The position numbers and the translations under genes were made by a program. The notes beneath the pieces are model-generated. The model was given only the letters and a program-made list of their open reading frames with translations, was not told where the DNA came from and made no database searches. Positions 49,075 to 56,467 of a stretch of DNA of 64,000 nucleotides are shown here, piece by piece. Origin of the DNA: JANMDU01 sp031418715 (GTDB lineage: Bacteria > Pseudomonadota > Gammaproteobacteria > Burkholderiales > Burkholderiaceae_C); NCBI GenBank assembly GCA_031418715.1, contig JANOJL010000060.1, forward strand, positions 62,001 to 126,000, in the 5' to 3' direction. The first letter of the stretch is position 1, and each line of letters starts with the position of its first letter.

Positions 49075-50405
49075 CTGGTTTGCAACTTGCTCTTTTGATT
49101 TTTGGCGTCATGCTCGCGCTGATGGCGCTGCGCGTGCCGATTGCGATTGCGATGTTTGTCGCAGGGGTGAGCGGCTATCTCTATCAACGCGGCTGGGCGC
49201 CTTTGGCCAGCTTTCTCAATTCGCAAGCCTACGCTCGCTTTGCCAGCTACGATCTTTCAGTCATCCCGCTCTTCATCTTGATGGGCCATTTCGCCACACA
49301 AGGCGGCATTTCCAAAGCCTTGTTTGCTTTCGCAGCTGGCGTGATGGGGCGCTTTCGTGGCGGCTTGGCGATGGCGGCGGTGTTTGCTTGCGCTGCCTTT
49401 GGCGCAATCTGCGGCTCATCGGTGGCCACTGCCGCCACGATCACCAATGTGGCTTACGATGAATTACGCAAGCATGGCTACTCGGGCCGTTTGGCCACCG
49501 GCACGCTAGCCGCCGGCGGCACGCTCGGCATCTTGATTCCGCCCTCTGTGCCACTCGTGATTTACGCGATTCTCACCGAGCAAAACATCGCCAAGCTTTT
49601 CATGGCGGCGATGGTGCCCGGTATTTTGGCGATGCTGATGTACATGATTGCCATTGGCTTGTATGTCCGCTTCGTGCCCGGCCATGCGCCTGAGCATGAC
49701 GAAGTAGCCAAGAACAACATGAGCACCGCGCTCAAGGGCATCGGCCCGATTGCGGTGATCTTCGTGATCGTATTTGGCGGCATCTATGGCGGTATTTTTA
49801 CGCCCACTGAAGGCGCAGCTGTTGGCGCGTTTTGCACCTTTGTCGCAGCGCTGTTGAAGCGTGAGATGAATTGGGCGAAATTCAAAACCTGCTTTTACGC
49901 CACGGCGGAAAGCTCGGGCATGATCTTTCTGATCTTCCTCGGCGCAGACATCATGAACGCCTCGCTCGCACTCACACAAGTTCCCGGGCAGCTGGCGGAG
50001 GTGGTGGGGAGCTGGGGCTTGGCGCCTGTGATGGTGGTGGCTTGCATCATGTTGTTTTACGTGGTGCTGGGCGCGGTGATGGATGAGCTGTCCATGATTT
50101 TGCTCACCATTCCGATCTTCTTCCCGATGATCATGGGCTTGGATTTCGGCATGAGCCAAGAGCACACCGCGATTTGGTTTGGCGTGATGGTGCTCATGAC
50201 GGTGGGCTTTGGCATGCTCGCGCCTCCAGTGGGGCTCAACGTATACGTCGTCAACAGCATGACGAAAGGCCGAGGCGAAGCGGTGCCGATTGCAGAGAGC
50301 TATCGGGGTGTGCTTCCTTTCTTGGCAGCTGACACCATTCGCGCTCTTTTGGTGTTGTTTTTTCCCATGATCTCATTGTGGGCCTTGAGATTTGTGCAGA
50401 CTTAA
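49071..50405 (+). CDS. dctM: TRAP transporter large permease
   Basis: A 444-residue DctM-type permease with about 12 membrane segments. The ATG at 49071 gives MTGLQLALLIFGVMLALMALRVPIAIAM. Family hallmarks: GSSVATAATITNVAYDELRKHGYSGRLATGTLAAGGTLGILIPPSVPLVIYAILTEQNIAKLF and FTPTEGAAVGAFCTFV. It uses an ion gradient together with DctQ and DctP. A longer frame upstream has no family similarity and overlaps dctQ. Confidence 0.94.
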   Translation: MTGLQLALLIFGVMLALMALRVPIAIAMFVAGVSGYLYQRGWAPLASFLNSQAYARFASYDLSVIPLFILMGHFATQGGISKALFAFAAGVMGRFRGGLAMAAVFACAAFGAICGSSVATAATITNVAYDELRKHGYSGRLATGTLAAGGTLGILIPPSVPLVIYAILTEQNIAKLFMAAMVPGILAMLMYMIAIGLYVRFVPGHAPEHDEVAKNNMSTALKGIGPIAVIFVIVFGGIYGGIFTPTEGAAVGAFCTFVAALLKREMNWAKFKTCFYATAESSGMIFLIFLGADIMNASLALTQVPGQLAEVVGSWGLAPVMVVACIMLFYVVLGAVMDELSMILLTIPIFFPMIMGLDFGMSQEHTAIWFGVMVLMTVGFGMLAPPVGLNVYVVNSMTKGRGEAVPIAESYRGVLPFLAADTIRALLVLFFPMISLWALRFVQT

Positions 50406-50427
50406 AGCCTCGTTGAATTGACATTTG

Positions 50428-50453
50428 GCGGACGCTTCTCAGGGTTAGTCCGC
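50428..50453 (+). other. Inverted repeat between dctM and dctP
   Basis: GCGGAC and GTCCGC form 6-bp arms around 14 nt. No T run follows. Such structures between permease and binding-protein genes can set different expression levels. A TTGACA box lies at 50418-50423 without a good -10. Confidence 0.35.
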
Positions 50454-50512
50454 TCAACCAAAATTCATTTGTTTACTTATCATCTTCATCATTGTTATTT
50501 AGGAGTTTTCCC

Positions 50513-51604
50513 ATGATTCAACGCCGCAGCATTATTCAAACCGGTGTCGCCGCTGTCCTTGGTGGCGCTGGCTATTCCAGCTTCGCGCAAGCCCAAGTCA
50601 CCTTGAAGTTTCACACCTTCATGACACCGCAATCCAATGTGTGGCTCAGCATGCACAAAGCATGGATGGACAAGGTCGAGAAAGATTCTGGAGGCCGCAT
50701 CAAATTTGAAGGCTATCCCGCCATGCAATTGGGCGGCACGCCCGTGCAGCTCTACGACCAAGCCCGTGACGGTGTGGCCGACATCACCTGGACGCTGCCC
50801 GGCAACAATGCGGGCCGCTTTCCGCGTGTCGAAGTGTTTGAATTGCCCTTCATGATGAGCAATGCGGAAGCAACATCCAAGGCTTATTGGGAATACGTGC
50901 AAACGGTGGCGATAGATGAGTTCAAAGAAGTCGTGCCGCTCGCGCTGCAAGTGCATGGCCCTGGCGTGATCCATACGGTAGACAAGCAAGTCAAAACTGT
51001 GGCTGATCTCAAAGGCTTGAAAATGCGCGCCCCCACCCGCCAAGTCAACAAGCTGATGGGCTTCTTGGGTGCGACGCCTGTGGGCATGCCATTGCCCGGT
51101 ATTCCTGATGCCTTGTCTAAAGGCACGATCAACGGCGCTGTGATTCCATGGGAAGTCGTGCCGAGCGTTAAGGTGCATGAGCTCACCAAATTCCATGCTG
51201 AGTTTGATCCGAAAGGCGGCGCACTCTACACCACCACATTCGTGATGGGCATGAACCGCGCCAAATACAACAGCCTGCCCCCAGAGCTCAAGCGCATCAT
51301 TGACGATAACTCTGGCCTAGCCACCTCAGCATGGCTTGGCAAGACACAATCGGGCAACGACCCCATCGGCCGCAAAGCTGCCAGCGACCGCCCTGGCAAC
51401 ACCATCACCACCTTAGATATTGCCGAAGCCCAGCAATTCCGCCGCTTGTCTCGTTTGGTAGAAGTTGAATGGGTGGAAGACATGAACAAGCGCGGCTTCA
51501 ACGGCTACAAGCTGCTTGATTCAGCACGCATGCTGATTGAGAAGCACACCAAGGTTGCCGCAGCGCCTGTTCCGGCTGCCAAAGCACCCGCAAAAAAAGC
51601 CTGA
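50513..51604 (+). CDS. dctP: TRAP transporter substrate-binding protein
   Basis: A 363-residue periplasmic binding protein. The signal peptide MIQRRSIIQTGVAAVLGGAGYSSFAQA has a twin-arginine-like start, so Tat export is possible. The mature protein begins QVTLKFHTFMTPQSNVW and has DctP motifs GAKDGVADITW-like (ARDGVADITWTLPG), GLKMRAPTRQVNKLMGFLGATPVGMPLPGIPDALSKGTINGAVIPWEVVPS. The arginine in LKMRAPT binds the ligand carboxylate. Oddly, the C-terminus carries an Ala/Pro/Lys tail (AAAPVPAAKAPAKKA). Ribosome site TAGGAG. Confidence 0.94.
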   Translation: MIQRRSIIQTGVAAVLGGAGYSSFAQAQVTLKFHTFMTPQSNVWLSMHKAWMDKVEKDSGGRIKFEGYPAMQLGGTPVQLYDQARDGVADITWTLPGNNAGRFPRVEVFELPFMMSNAEATSKAYWEYVQTVAIDEFKEVVPLALQVHGPGVIHTVDKQVKTVADLKGLKMRAPTRQVNKLMGFLGATPVGMPLPGIPDALSKGTINGAVIPWEVVPSVKVHELTKFHAEFDPKGGALYTTTFVMGMNRAKYNSLPPELKRIIDDNSGLATSAWLGKTQSGNDPIGRKAASDRPGNTITTLDIAEAQQFRRLSRLVEVEWVEDMNKRGFNGYKLLDSARMLIEKHTKVAAAPVPAAKAPAKKA

Positions 51605-51627
51605 TCGTTTCGGCTCTCTGAACGCAC

Positions 51628-51661
51628 AGCCCCGAGCGCGCAAGCCTCGGGGCTTTTTTTC
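51628..51661 (+). terminator. Terminator after dctP
   Basis: Perfect 9-bp stem AGCCCCGAG / CTCGGGGCT, 9-nt loop, then T7. It ends the gentisate-TRAP gene block. Confidence 0.92.
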
Positions 51662-51702
51662 TGGGTCGCCCTCGGATATTCACAAGCCGCTAAACTGCCC
51701 TC

Positions 51703-52260
51703 ATGTACACCCGCGCTCCCGTTAAATTCTGCCGCAACTGCGGCACCGCCACCGTGCAACGCCTCCCCGACGACGGAGATACCAAGCTACGCGCCGTTTG
51801 CCCCGCCTGCGGCACAACGCACTATGAAAACCCACTGAATGTGGTCGGCACCATTCCTTGGATCGTGGAAGATGGTTTGCTCAAAGTCTTGCTATGTCAA
51901 CGCAACATCGAGCCCCGCAAAGGCTTCTGGACGCTGCCCGCAGGCTTCATGGAGCTGCACGAAACCACCGCCGAGGGCGCGCTGCGCGAGACGCATGAGG
52001 AAGCGGGCGCAGAGGTGATCATGGGCGAACTGTTGACCCTCATCAATGTGCAGCGCGTCGGCCAAGTACATTTTTTCTACACCGCGCATTTGCAATCCAC
52101 AAAATTCGACTTCGGCCACGAGACCATGGCCACCCGCCTCGCCTCAGAAGCCGACATCCCCTGGGAAGACCTCGCTTTTCGCACCGTGAAAGAAACCCTA
52201 CAACGCTTTTTCGCCTCGCCTCCGGGCAGTGTGCAGACACTGCATCATTTCGATGTTTGA
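51703..52260 (+). CDS. Nudix hydrolase with zinc ribbon
   Basis: A 185-residue NUDIX protein. The N-terminal zinc ribbon FCRNCGTATV..VCPACGTTHY (two CxxC pairs) precedes a NUDIX domain with the box GFMELHETTAEGALRETHEEAGA (G-x5-E-x7-REUxEExGU form). Members hydrolyse nucleoside diphosphates such as ADP-ribose or NADH; the substrate is not certain. Single gene between the dctP terminator and hemL, which is convergent to it. Confidence 0.9.
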   Translation: MYTRAPVKFCRNCGTATVQRLPDDGDTKLRAVCPACGTTHYENPLNVVGTIPWIVEDGLLKVLLCQRNIEPRKGFWTLPAGFMELHETTAEGALRETHEEAGAEVIMGELLTLINVQRVGQVHFFYTAHLQSTKFDFGHETMATRLASEADIPWEDLAFRTVKETLQRFFASPPGSVQTLHHFDV

Positions 52261-52286
52261 GTTGCGCCGGAAGAATTGAAGAAAAA

Positions 52287-53573
52287 TCAGGTCAGATGTG
52301 AAAACACCTCTTTCGCTGCCGCAAACGTCTCATCCAAATCCGCTTGGCTGTGCGCCGCGCTCACAAAGCCTGCTTCGTACAAAGCTGGGGCGAAGTAGAT
52401 GCCACGATCGAGCATGCCGTGGAAGAATTTGGAGAACAAGGCGTTGTCTGTTTTCATGACTTGCGCGTAGTTTTGCGATATTTCGGGAAAGAAGAAGAAA
52501 CCAAACATGCCGCCTTCGCTATCGACGCTGAAGGGGATGCCAGCCACTTTCGCTGCGTCATCCAAGCCCTGCACGAGAGCGCGTGTGCGTACGCCCAAGG
52601 CTTCGTAAAAGCCAGGCTTTTGGATTTCTTTGAGCGTAGCCAAGCCGCAGGCGGTGGCAATCGGGTTGCCGCTCAATGTGCCGGCTTGATAGACGGGGCC
52701 CAGCGGCGAGAGCTGGCGCATCACCTCGGCGCTTGCGCCAAAAGCGGCCAGCGGCATGCCGCCACCGATCACTTTGCCGAGCACCGTCATATCGGGCTTC
52801 ACGCCCAGCACCTGCTGCGCGCCGCCGAGTGCGACGCGAAAGCCGGTCATCACTTCGTCGAAAGCGAGCAAAGCGCCATATTGCGTGCAGAGCTCGCGGC
52901 AGCGCTTGGCAAAGGCGGCGGATGAGCGGATGAAATTCATGTTGCCCGCAATCGCTTCAATCATCACGCAGGCAATCTCTTTGCCTTGCGTGGCAAACGC
53001 CTCTTCAAGTTGCACGAGGTTGTTAAATTCCAACACCAAGGTGTGTTGCACCACCTCTGGCGGTATACCCGCGCTGGTAGGGCTGCCAAAGGTGGCCAAG
53101 CCTGAGCCCGCTTTCACAAGCAGGGCATCGGCATGCCCGTGGTAGCAGCCTTCAAATTTGATGATCTTGCTGCGCCCTGTAGCGCCGCGAGCGAGGCGAA
53201 TTGCGCTCATGCCCGCTTCTGTACCTGAGGACACGAGGCGCACCATTTCCATGCTGGGCATGAGCTTGAGGATTTCTTCGGCCAATTCAACTTCACGCTC
53301 GGTGGGCGCGCCAAATGAAAAGCCATCCAGCAGCGCCTTTTGCACAGCCTCGACCACTGCCGGATGCCCATGCCCCAAGATCATCGGGCCCCATGAGCCG
53401 ATGTAATCAATATGGCGTTTGCCATTGGCATCCCAAAAGTAAGCGCCTTGAGCGCGTTTCACGAAACGCGGTGTACCGCCCACTGCGCGGAAAGCGCGTA
53501 CTGGAGAATTGACGCCGCCGGGGATGCATTTTTGAGCACGGTCGAAGAGGGTTTGGTTATTGTTAACGGTCAT
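52287..53573 (-). CDS. hemL: Glutamate-1-semialdehyde 2,1-aminomutase
   Basis: PLP enzyme producing 5-aminolevulinate from glutamate-1-semialdehyde in heme synthesis. The ATG at 53573 gives MTVNNNQTLFDRAQKCIPGGVNSPVRAF, the family start; 428 residues. Signatures: YIGSWGPMILGHGHPAV, VRLVSSGTEAGMSAIRLARGATGR, LLAFDEVMTGFRV and the PLP-lysine in TVLGKVIGGGMPLAAFGA. It lies next to a thiD-like gene and rubredoxin, a common arrangement in Burkholderiales. Confidence 0.96.
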   Translation of the reverse strand: MTVNNNQTLFDRAQKCIPGGVNSPVRAFRAVGGTPRFVKRAQGAYFWDANGKRHIDYIGSWGPMILGHGHPAVVEAVQKALLDGFSFGAPTEREVELAEEILKLMPSMEMVRLVSSGTEAGMSAIRLARGATGRSKIIKFEGCYHGHADALLVKAGSGLATFGSPTSAGIPPEVVQHTLVLEFNNLVQLEEAFATQGKEIACVMIEAIAGNMNFIRSSAAFAKRCRELCTQYGALLAFDEVMTGFRVALGGAQQVLGVKPDMTVLGKVIGGGMPLAAFGASAEVMRQLSPLGPVYQAGTLSGNPIATACGLATLKEIQKPGFYEALGVRTRALVQGLDDAAKVAGIPFSVDSEGGMFGFFFFPEISQNYAQVMKTDNALFSKFFHGMLDRGIYFAPALYEAGFVSAAHSQADLDETFAAAKEVFSHLT

Positions 53574-53692
53574 GGGTTTAGTTTTGGTAAAAGGCGAATT
53601 GAAATGCGAGACCGATCTTGAATCATGGCCGGGAAAAAATCTCAGCGGCCGTTTCAAACACGGTGATCAACACTGGGTATTCATGACGAGAG

Positions 53693-54625
53693 TTAATGAC
53701 GCGAGTTGGTAGGCGGCTTTCCAAGCAAGTCATCCGTGTCATCAGGCGCGTCTTCTTCTTCGTCACCCTCCTCGTCCTCCACCTGTGCCCAAAACATCCG
53801 ATCGGGGATCGCCGCGCCCATGCCGGGTTGGAAGGAAGCCAACAAGCTGCGGTTCACATAGATGCTGGCTTCTCGCACGGCATCCACCAGCTCGTCGCCG
53901 CTGGCAAGCAAGGTCGCCAGCGTGGCAGAGAAGGTGTCGCCAGCGCCAATGAAATTGGCATCGAGCCGATCCAGCGTGATTGTGACCAACACGGATTCGG
54001 GCGAAGCTGCGATGGTGTCCATTGTCTCCACGGTCACATTCGCACTGGTGATCACCACATACGGCACACCATGCTGCGCTGCCGCAGCCGCAATATCGCG
54101 CGGCCCAGGGCGCTTGTCGCTGCTCCATTCAGGCAGCAACCAGCGCCAAAGCATGTCATAACTTCCTATCAACACACTGGTTTGCGGCAAGATCAATTCG
54201 GCCAAAGCGTCCAGATACGATTCGATTTTGTCGCGTTCCCACCACGAAAGTGAGGTCACCTGGGTAATTACGGGGATATCTTCGTAATCAGCCGTAATTT
54301 CAGCCACCACGGCCAAAGCCTCAGGCGAGCCGACAAAGCCCACCTTGAAAATCTCCACATCGATGTCTTCCAAAATCGTGCGCGCCTGCTCCTCTACAGC
54401 ATCTGCATCCAGCTCAATCAAATCAAAAATCGTGGAGGTGTCGCGCACGAGGATGCCCGCCGTCACGGGAAGGGCATGACCGCCTGACGAAGTGATGGCA
54501 ATCATGTCGGCAGACAGCCCACCCGCGCCGCTAGCATCAGCGGCATTGAAGCTCATCACGCAGATCGGGGAGTCGTCATCGTCCTCTTCTTCAGAGCTAA
54601 GAGCCAAGTCGGGAAGGGATGACAT
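53693..54625 (-). CDS. ThiD-like phosphomethylpyrimidine kinase with acidic tails
   Basis: A 310-residue ribokinase-fold protein resembling ThiD: the N-terminal CVMSFNAADASGAGGLSADMIAITSSGGHALPVTAGI and the C-terminal FIGAGDTFSATLATLLASGDELVDAVREAS match hydroxymethylpyrimidine kinases. Typical ThiD has MIxTGDGxxL-type motifs in the middle that are poorly kept here (VTSLSWWERDKIESYLDALAELILPQ). Both ends are acidic (EEEDDDDS near the start; EDEEGDEEEDAPDDTDD near the end). It may act on a thiamine precursor or a related alcohol. The divergent neighbour is rubredoxin. Confidence 0.7.
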   Translation of the reverse strand: MSSLPDLALSSEEEDDDDSPICVMSFNAADASGAGGLSADMIAITSSGGHALPVTAGILVRDTSTIFDLIELDADAVEEQARTILEDIDVEIFKVGFVGSPEALAVVAEITADYEDIPVITQVTSLSWWERDKIESYLDALAELILPQTSVLIGSYDMLWRWLLPEWSSDKRPGPRDIAAAAAQHGVPYVVITSANVTVETMDTIAASPESVLVTITLDRLDANFIGAGDTFSATLATLLASGDELVDAVREASIYVNRSLLASFQPGMGAAIPDRMFWAQVEDEEGDEEEDAPDDTDDLLGKPPTNSRH

Positions 54626-54785
54626 AGGGGTTTCCGGCAAAAATGGGGCGTCTGACCGATCAGGGCGACAGGTTTGCCATCTATCGGCGCTGCCAAACAA
54701 CTGACGACTTGGGGGTACTCTGTCGATACAATGCAACACCGTTAAGGCGCTAAGCCCATTCTATTGTGATTTTTTTCAAAGAAAG

Positions 54786-54977
54786 ATGCCTAGGAGCATG
54801 ACTGAGACCACCACCACAACTTGGATGTGCCTGATCTGCGGCTGGATCTATGACGAGGCCACCGGCGCCGCTGAGCACGGCATCGCACCTGGTACATCTT
54901 GGGCTCAAGTACCCATGAACTGGACTTGCCCGGAGTGTGGTGCACGCAAAGAAGACTTTGAAATGGTGCAAATTTAA
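54786..54977 (+). CDS. Rubredoxin
   Basis: A 63-residue iron protein for single electron transfer. Two knuckles bind iron: MCLICGWIYDEATG and WTCPECGARKEDF. The sequence between them (AAEHGIAPGTSWAQVP) has the usual family pattern. The partner could be an alkane hydroxylase or superoxide reductase; none is in the window. Start could be ATG at 54786 or 54798 (four residues fewer); neither ribosome site has ideal spacing. Confidence 0.95.
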   Translation: MPRSMTETTTTTWMCLICGWIYDEATGAAEHGIAPGTSWAQVPMNWTCPECGARKEDFEMVQI

Positions 54978-55047
54978 GTTACCCTTAGGCTGTAACTGAA
55001 TGTGGACATATTTTGAAGCTTAACCATCCCACCCGCAGGAGACCCAT

Positions 55048-55428
55048 GTGAGCACACCCAGTGGCGTCAAAGTGCTGGTCATTGACGACAGCAACACCAT
55101 CCGGCGCAGCGCGGAAATCTTCCTTAAGCAAGGAGGGCACGATGTCATGCTCGCTGAAGATGGCTTCGATGCGCTTTCCAAAGTAAATGATTACGCGCCT
55201 CACCTGATCTTCTGCGATATTCTCATGCCTCGCTTAGATGGCTACCAAACCTGCGCCATCATCAAGCGCAACCCCCATTTCGCTGGCACACCCATCATCA
55301 TGCTGTCGTCCAAAGATGGTATTTTTGACAAAGCCCGAGGCCGCATGGTGGGCAGCGAAGAATATTTAACCAAGCCCTTTACCAAAGACCAGCTGCTGCA
55401 AGCAGTGCTGCAATTTGGTAAAACCTAA
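55048..55428 (+). CDS. pilG: Twitching response regulator PilG
   Basis: A 126-residue single-domain CheY-like regulator of the Pil-Chp system, which controls type IV pilus extension. Asp13-Asp14 and phospho-acceptor Asp57 (HLIFCDILMPRLDG), with Lys in EYLTKPF. The GTG at 55048 is the start: GCAGGAGA precedes it, and the ATG two bases earlier is out of frame and reads ATG-TGA. First gene of pilGHIJ-chpA. Confidence 0.95.
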   Translation: MSTPSGVKVLVIDDSNTIRRSAEIFLKQGGHDVMLAEDGFDALSKVNDYAPHLIFCDILMPRLDGYQTCAIIKRNPHFAGTPIIMLSSKDGIFDKARGRMVGSEEYLTKPFTKDQLLQAVLQFGKT

Positions 55429-55453
55429 CATCCTTAGACCAGCGAGGCCACCT

Positions 55454-55819
55454 ATGCCCATCACCAAAGTACTCATCGTTGACGATTCCAAGACAGAAAT
55501 CATGTATCTAACTGATCTGCTCAACAAGAATGGTTTCACAGTTCGAAGCGCAGAAAATGCAGACGATGCTTTCAAAAAGCTCGCGGAAGACAAGCCTGAA
55601 CTGATTTTGATGGACGTGGTGATGCCTGGCCAAAACGGTTTTCAGCTGACACGTGCTATCTCGCGCGATCCGGCGTTCTCTGATGTGCCGATCATCATGT
55701 GTACCAGCAAAAACTTAGAGACAGACCGTGTCTGGGGTATGCGCCAAGGTGCGCGTGACTACATCACCAAGCCGGTTGATGCCAACGAGCTGATGGCCAA
55801 AATCAAGGCACTGGGCTGA
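55454..55819 (+). CDS. pilH: Twitching response regulator PilH
   Basis: A 121-residue CheY-like protein with VLIVDDSKTEIMYLTDLLNKNGF and phospho-acceptor Asp54 in LILMDVVMPGQNGFQ, and Lys in DYITKPVDANEL. PilH opposes PilG and is linked to pilus retraction in Pseudomonas. The ATG at 55454 follows a GAGG ribosome site. It is 25 bp after pilG and followed by pilI. Confidence 0.95.
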   Translation: MPITKVLIVDDSKTEIMYLTDLLNKNGFTVRSAENADDAFKKLAEDKPELILMDVVMPGQNGFQLTRAISRDPAFSDVPIIMCTSKNLETDRVWGMRQGARDYITKPVDANELMAKIKALG

Positions 55820-55872
55820 TCTCTTCATACTGACGATCTCAACCAAAGCACACCCTAGGAAGACACCAGCAC

Positions 55873-56409
55873 ATGGCAAACCGGCAAGCATTGCGAGAAT
55901 TGCAAACGCGATTGGCAGCGAGACTGCAACAAGCGCGTACCGAAGGCGTGGCGGCTGGCTGGCTGGCGGTTGAGCTGACGGGGCGTAGATTTCTGCTGCC
56001 GCTGGCACAGTCGGGCGAGATTTTTCCAGTCACTGCAGTACAAAAAGTGCCCTACACCCAAGATTGGTTCATGGGTGTGTCTAACTTGCGCGGTGGGCTC
56101 TATGGCATTGTTGATTTGGCCAGCTTCATCTCGGGTACAGCGCTGCATCGTAACTTTGACAGCGGTATCCGCGAGCAAGCTCGCCTGATCGCTTTGAACA
56201 GCGCGATGGAAGTGAATTGCGCCGTCTTGATTGATCGATTGGGCGGTTTGCGCGGTGTGGCTGACTTTGTTTCTCGCGAAAACGCGCCTGAAGGCTCACC
56301 CGCTTTCATGTCTGCCCAGTATGTTGACAAAGCCGGGCAGACTTGGATCGAGCTGGATTTGCAGCAATTGGCCAGCTCACCTCATTTTCTTGGCATTGCT
56401 ACCACTTAA
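55873..56409 (+). CDS. pilI: Twitching coupling protein PilI (CheW-like)
   Basis: A 178-residue CheW-domain adapter that links the chemoreceptor PilJ to the kinase ChpA. CheW features: RRFLLPLAQSGEIFPVTAVQKVPYTQDWFMGVSNLRGGLYGIVDLASFI, and the conserved hydrophobic faces that follow. Length is slightly more than simple CheW because of an N-terminal helix (RQALRELQTRLAARLQQA). It lies between pilH and pilJ. Confidence 0.92.
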   Translation: MANRQALRELQTRLAARLQQARTEGVAAGWLAVELTGRRFLLPLAQSGEIFPVTAVQKVPYTQDWFMGVSNLRGGLYGIVDLASFISGTALHRNFDSGIREQARLIALNSAMEVNCAVLIDRLGGLRGVADFVSRENAPEGSPAFMSAQYVDKAGQTWIELDLQQLASSPHFLGIATT

Positions 56410-56467
56410 GCAAGCCATGTCCGTCTCGTTTTTTTCCTAAGCCCTGAACCATCTAGAGGCCCATACC

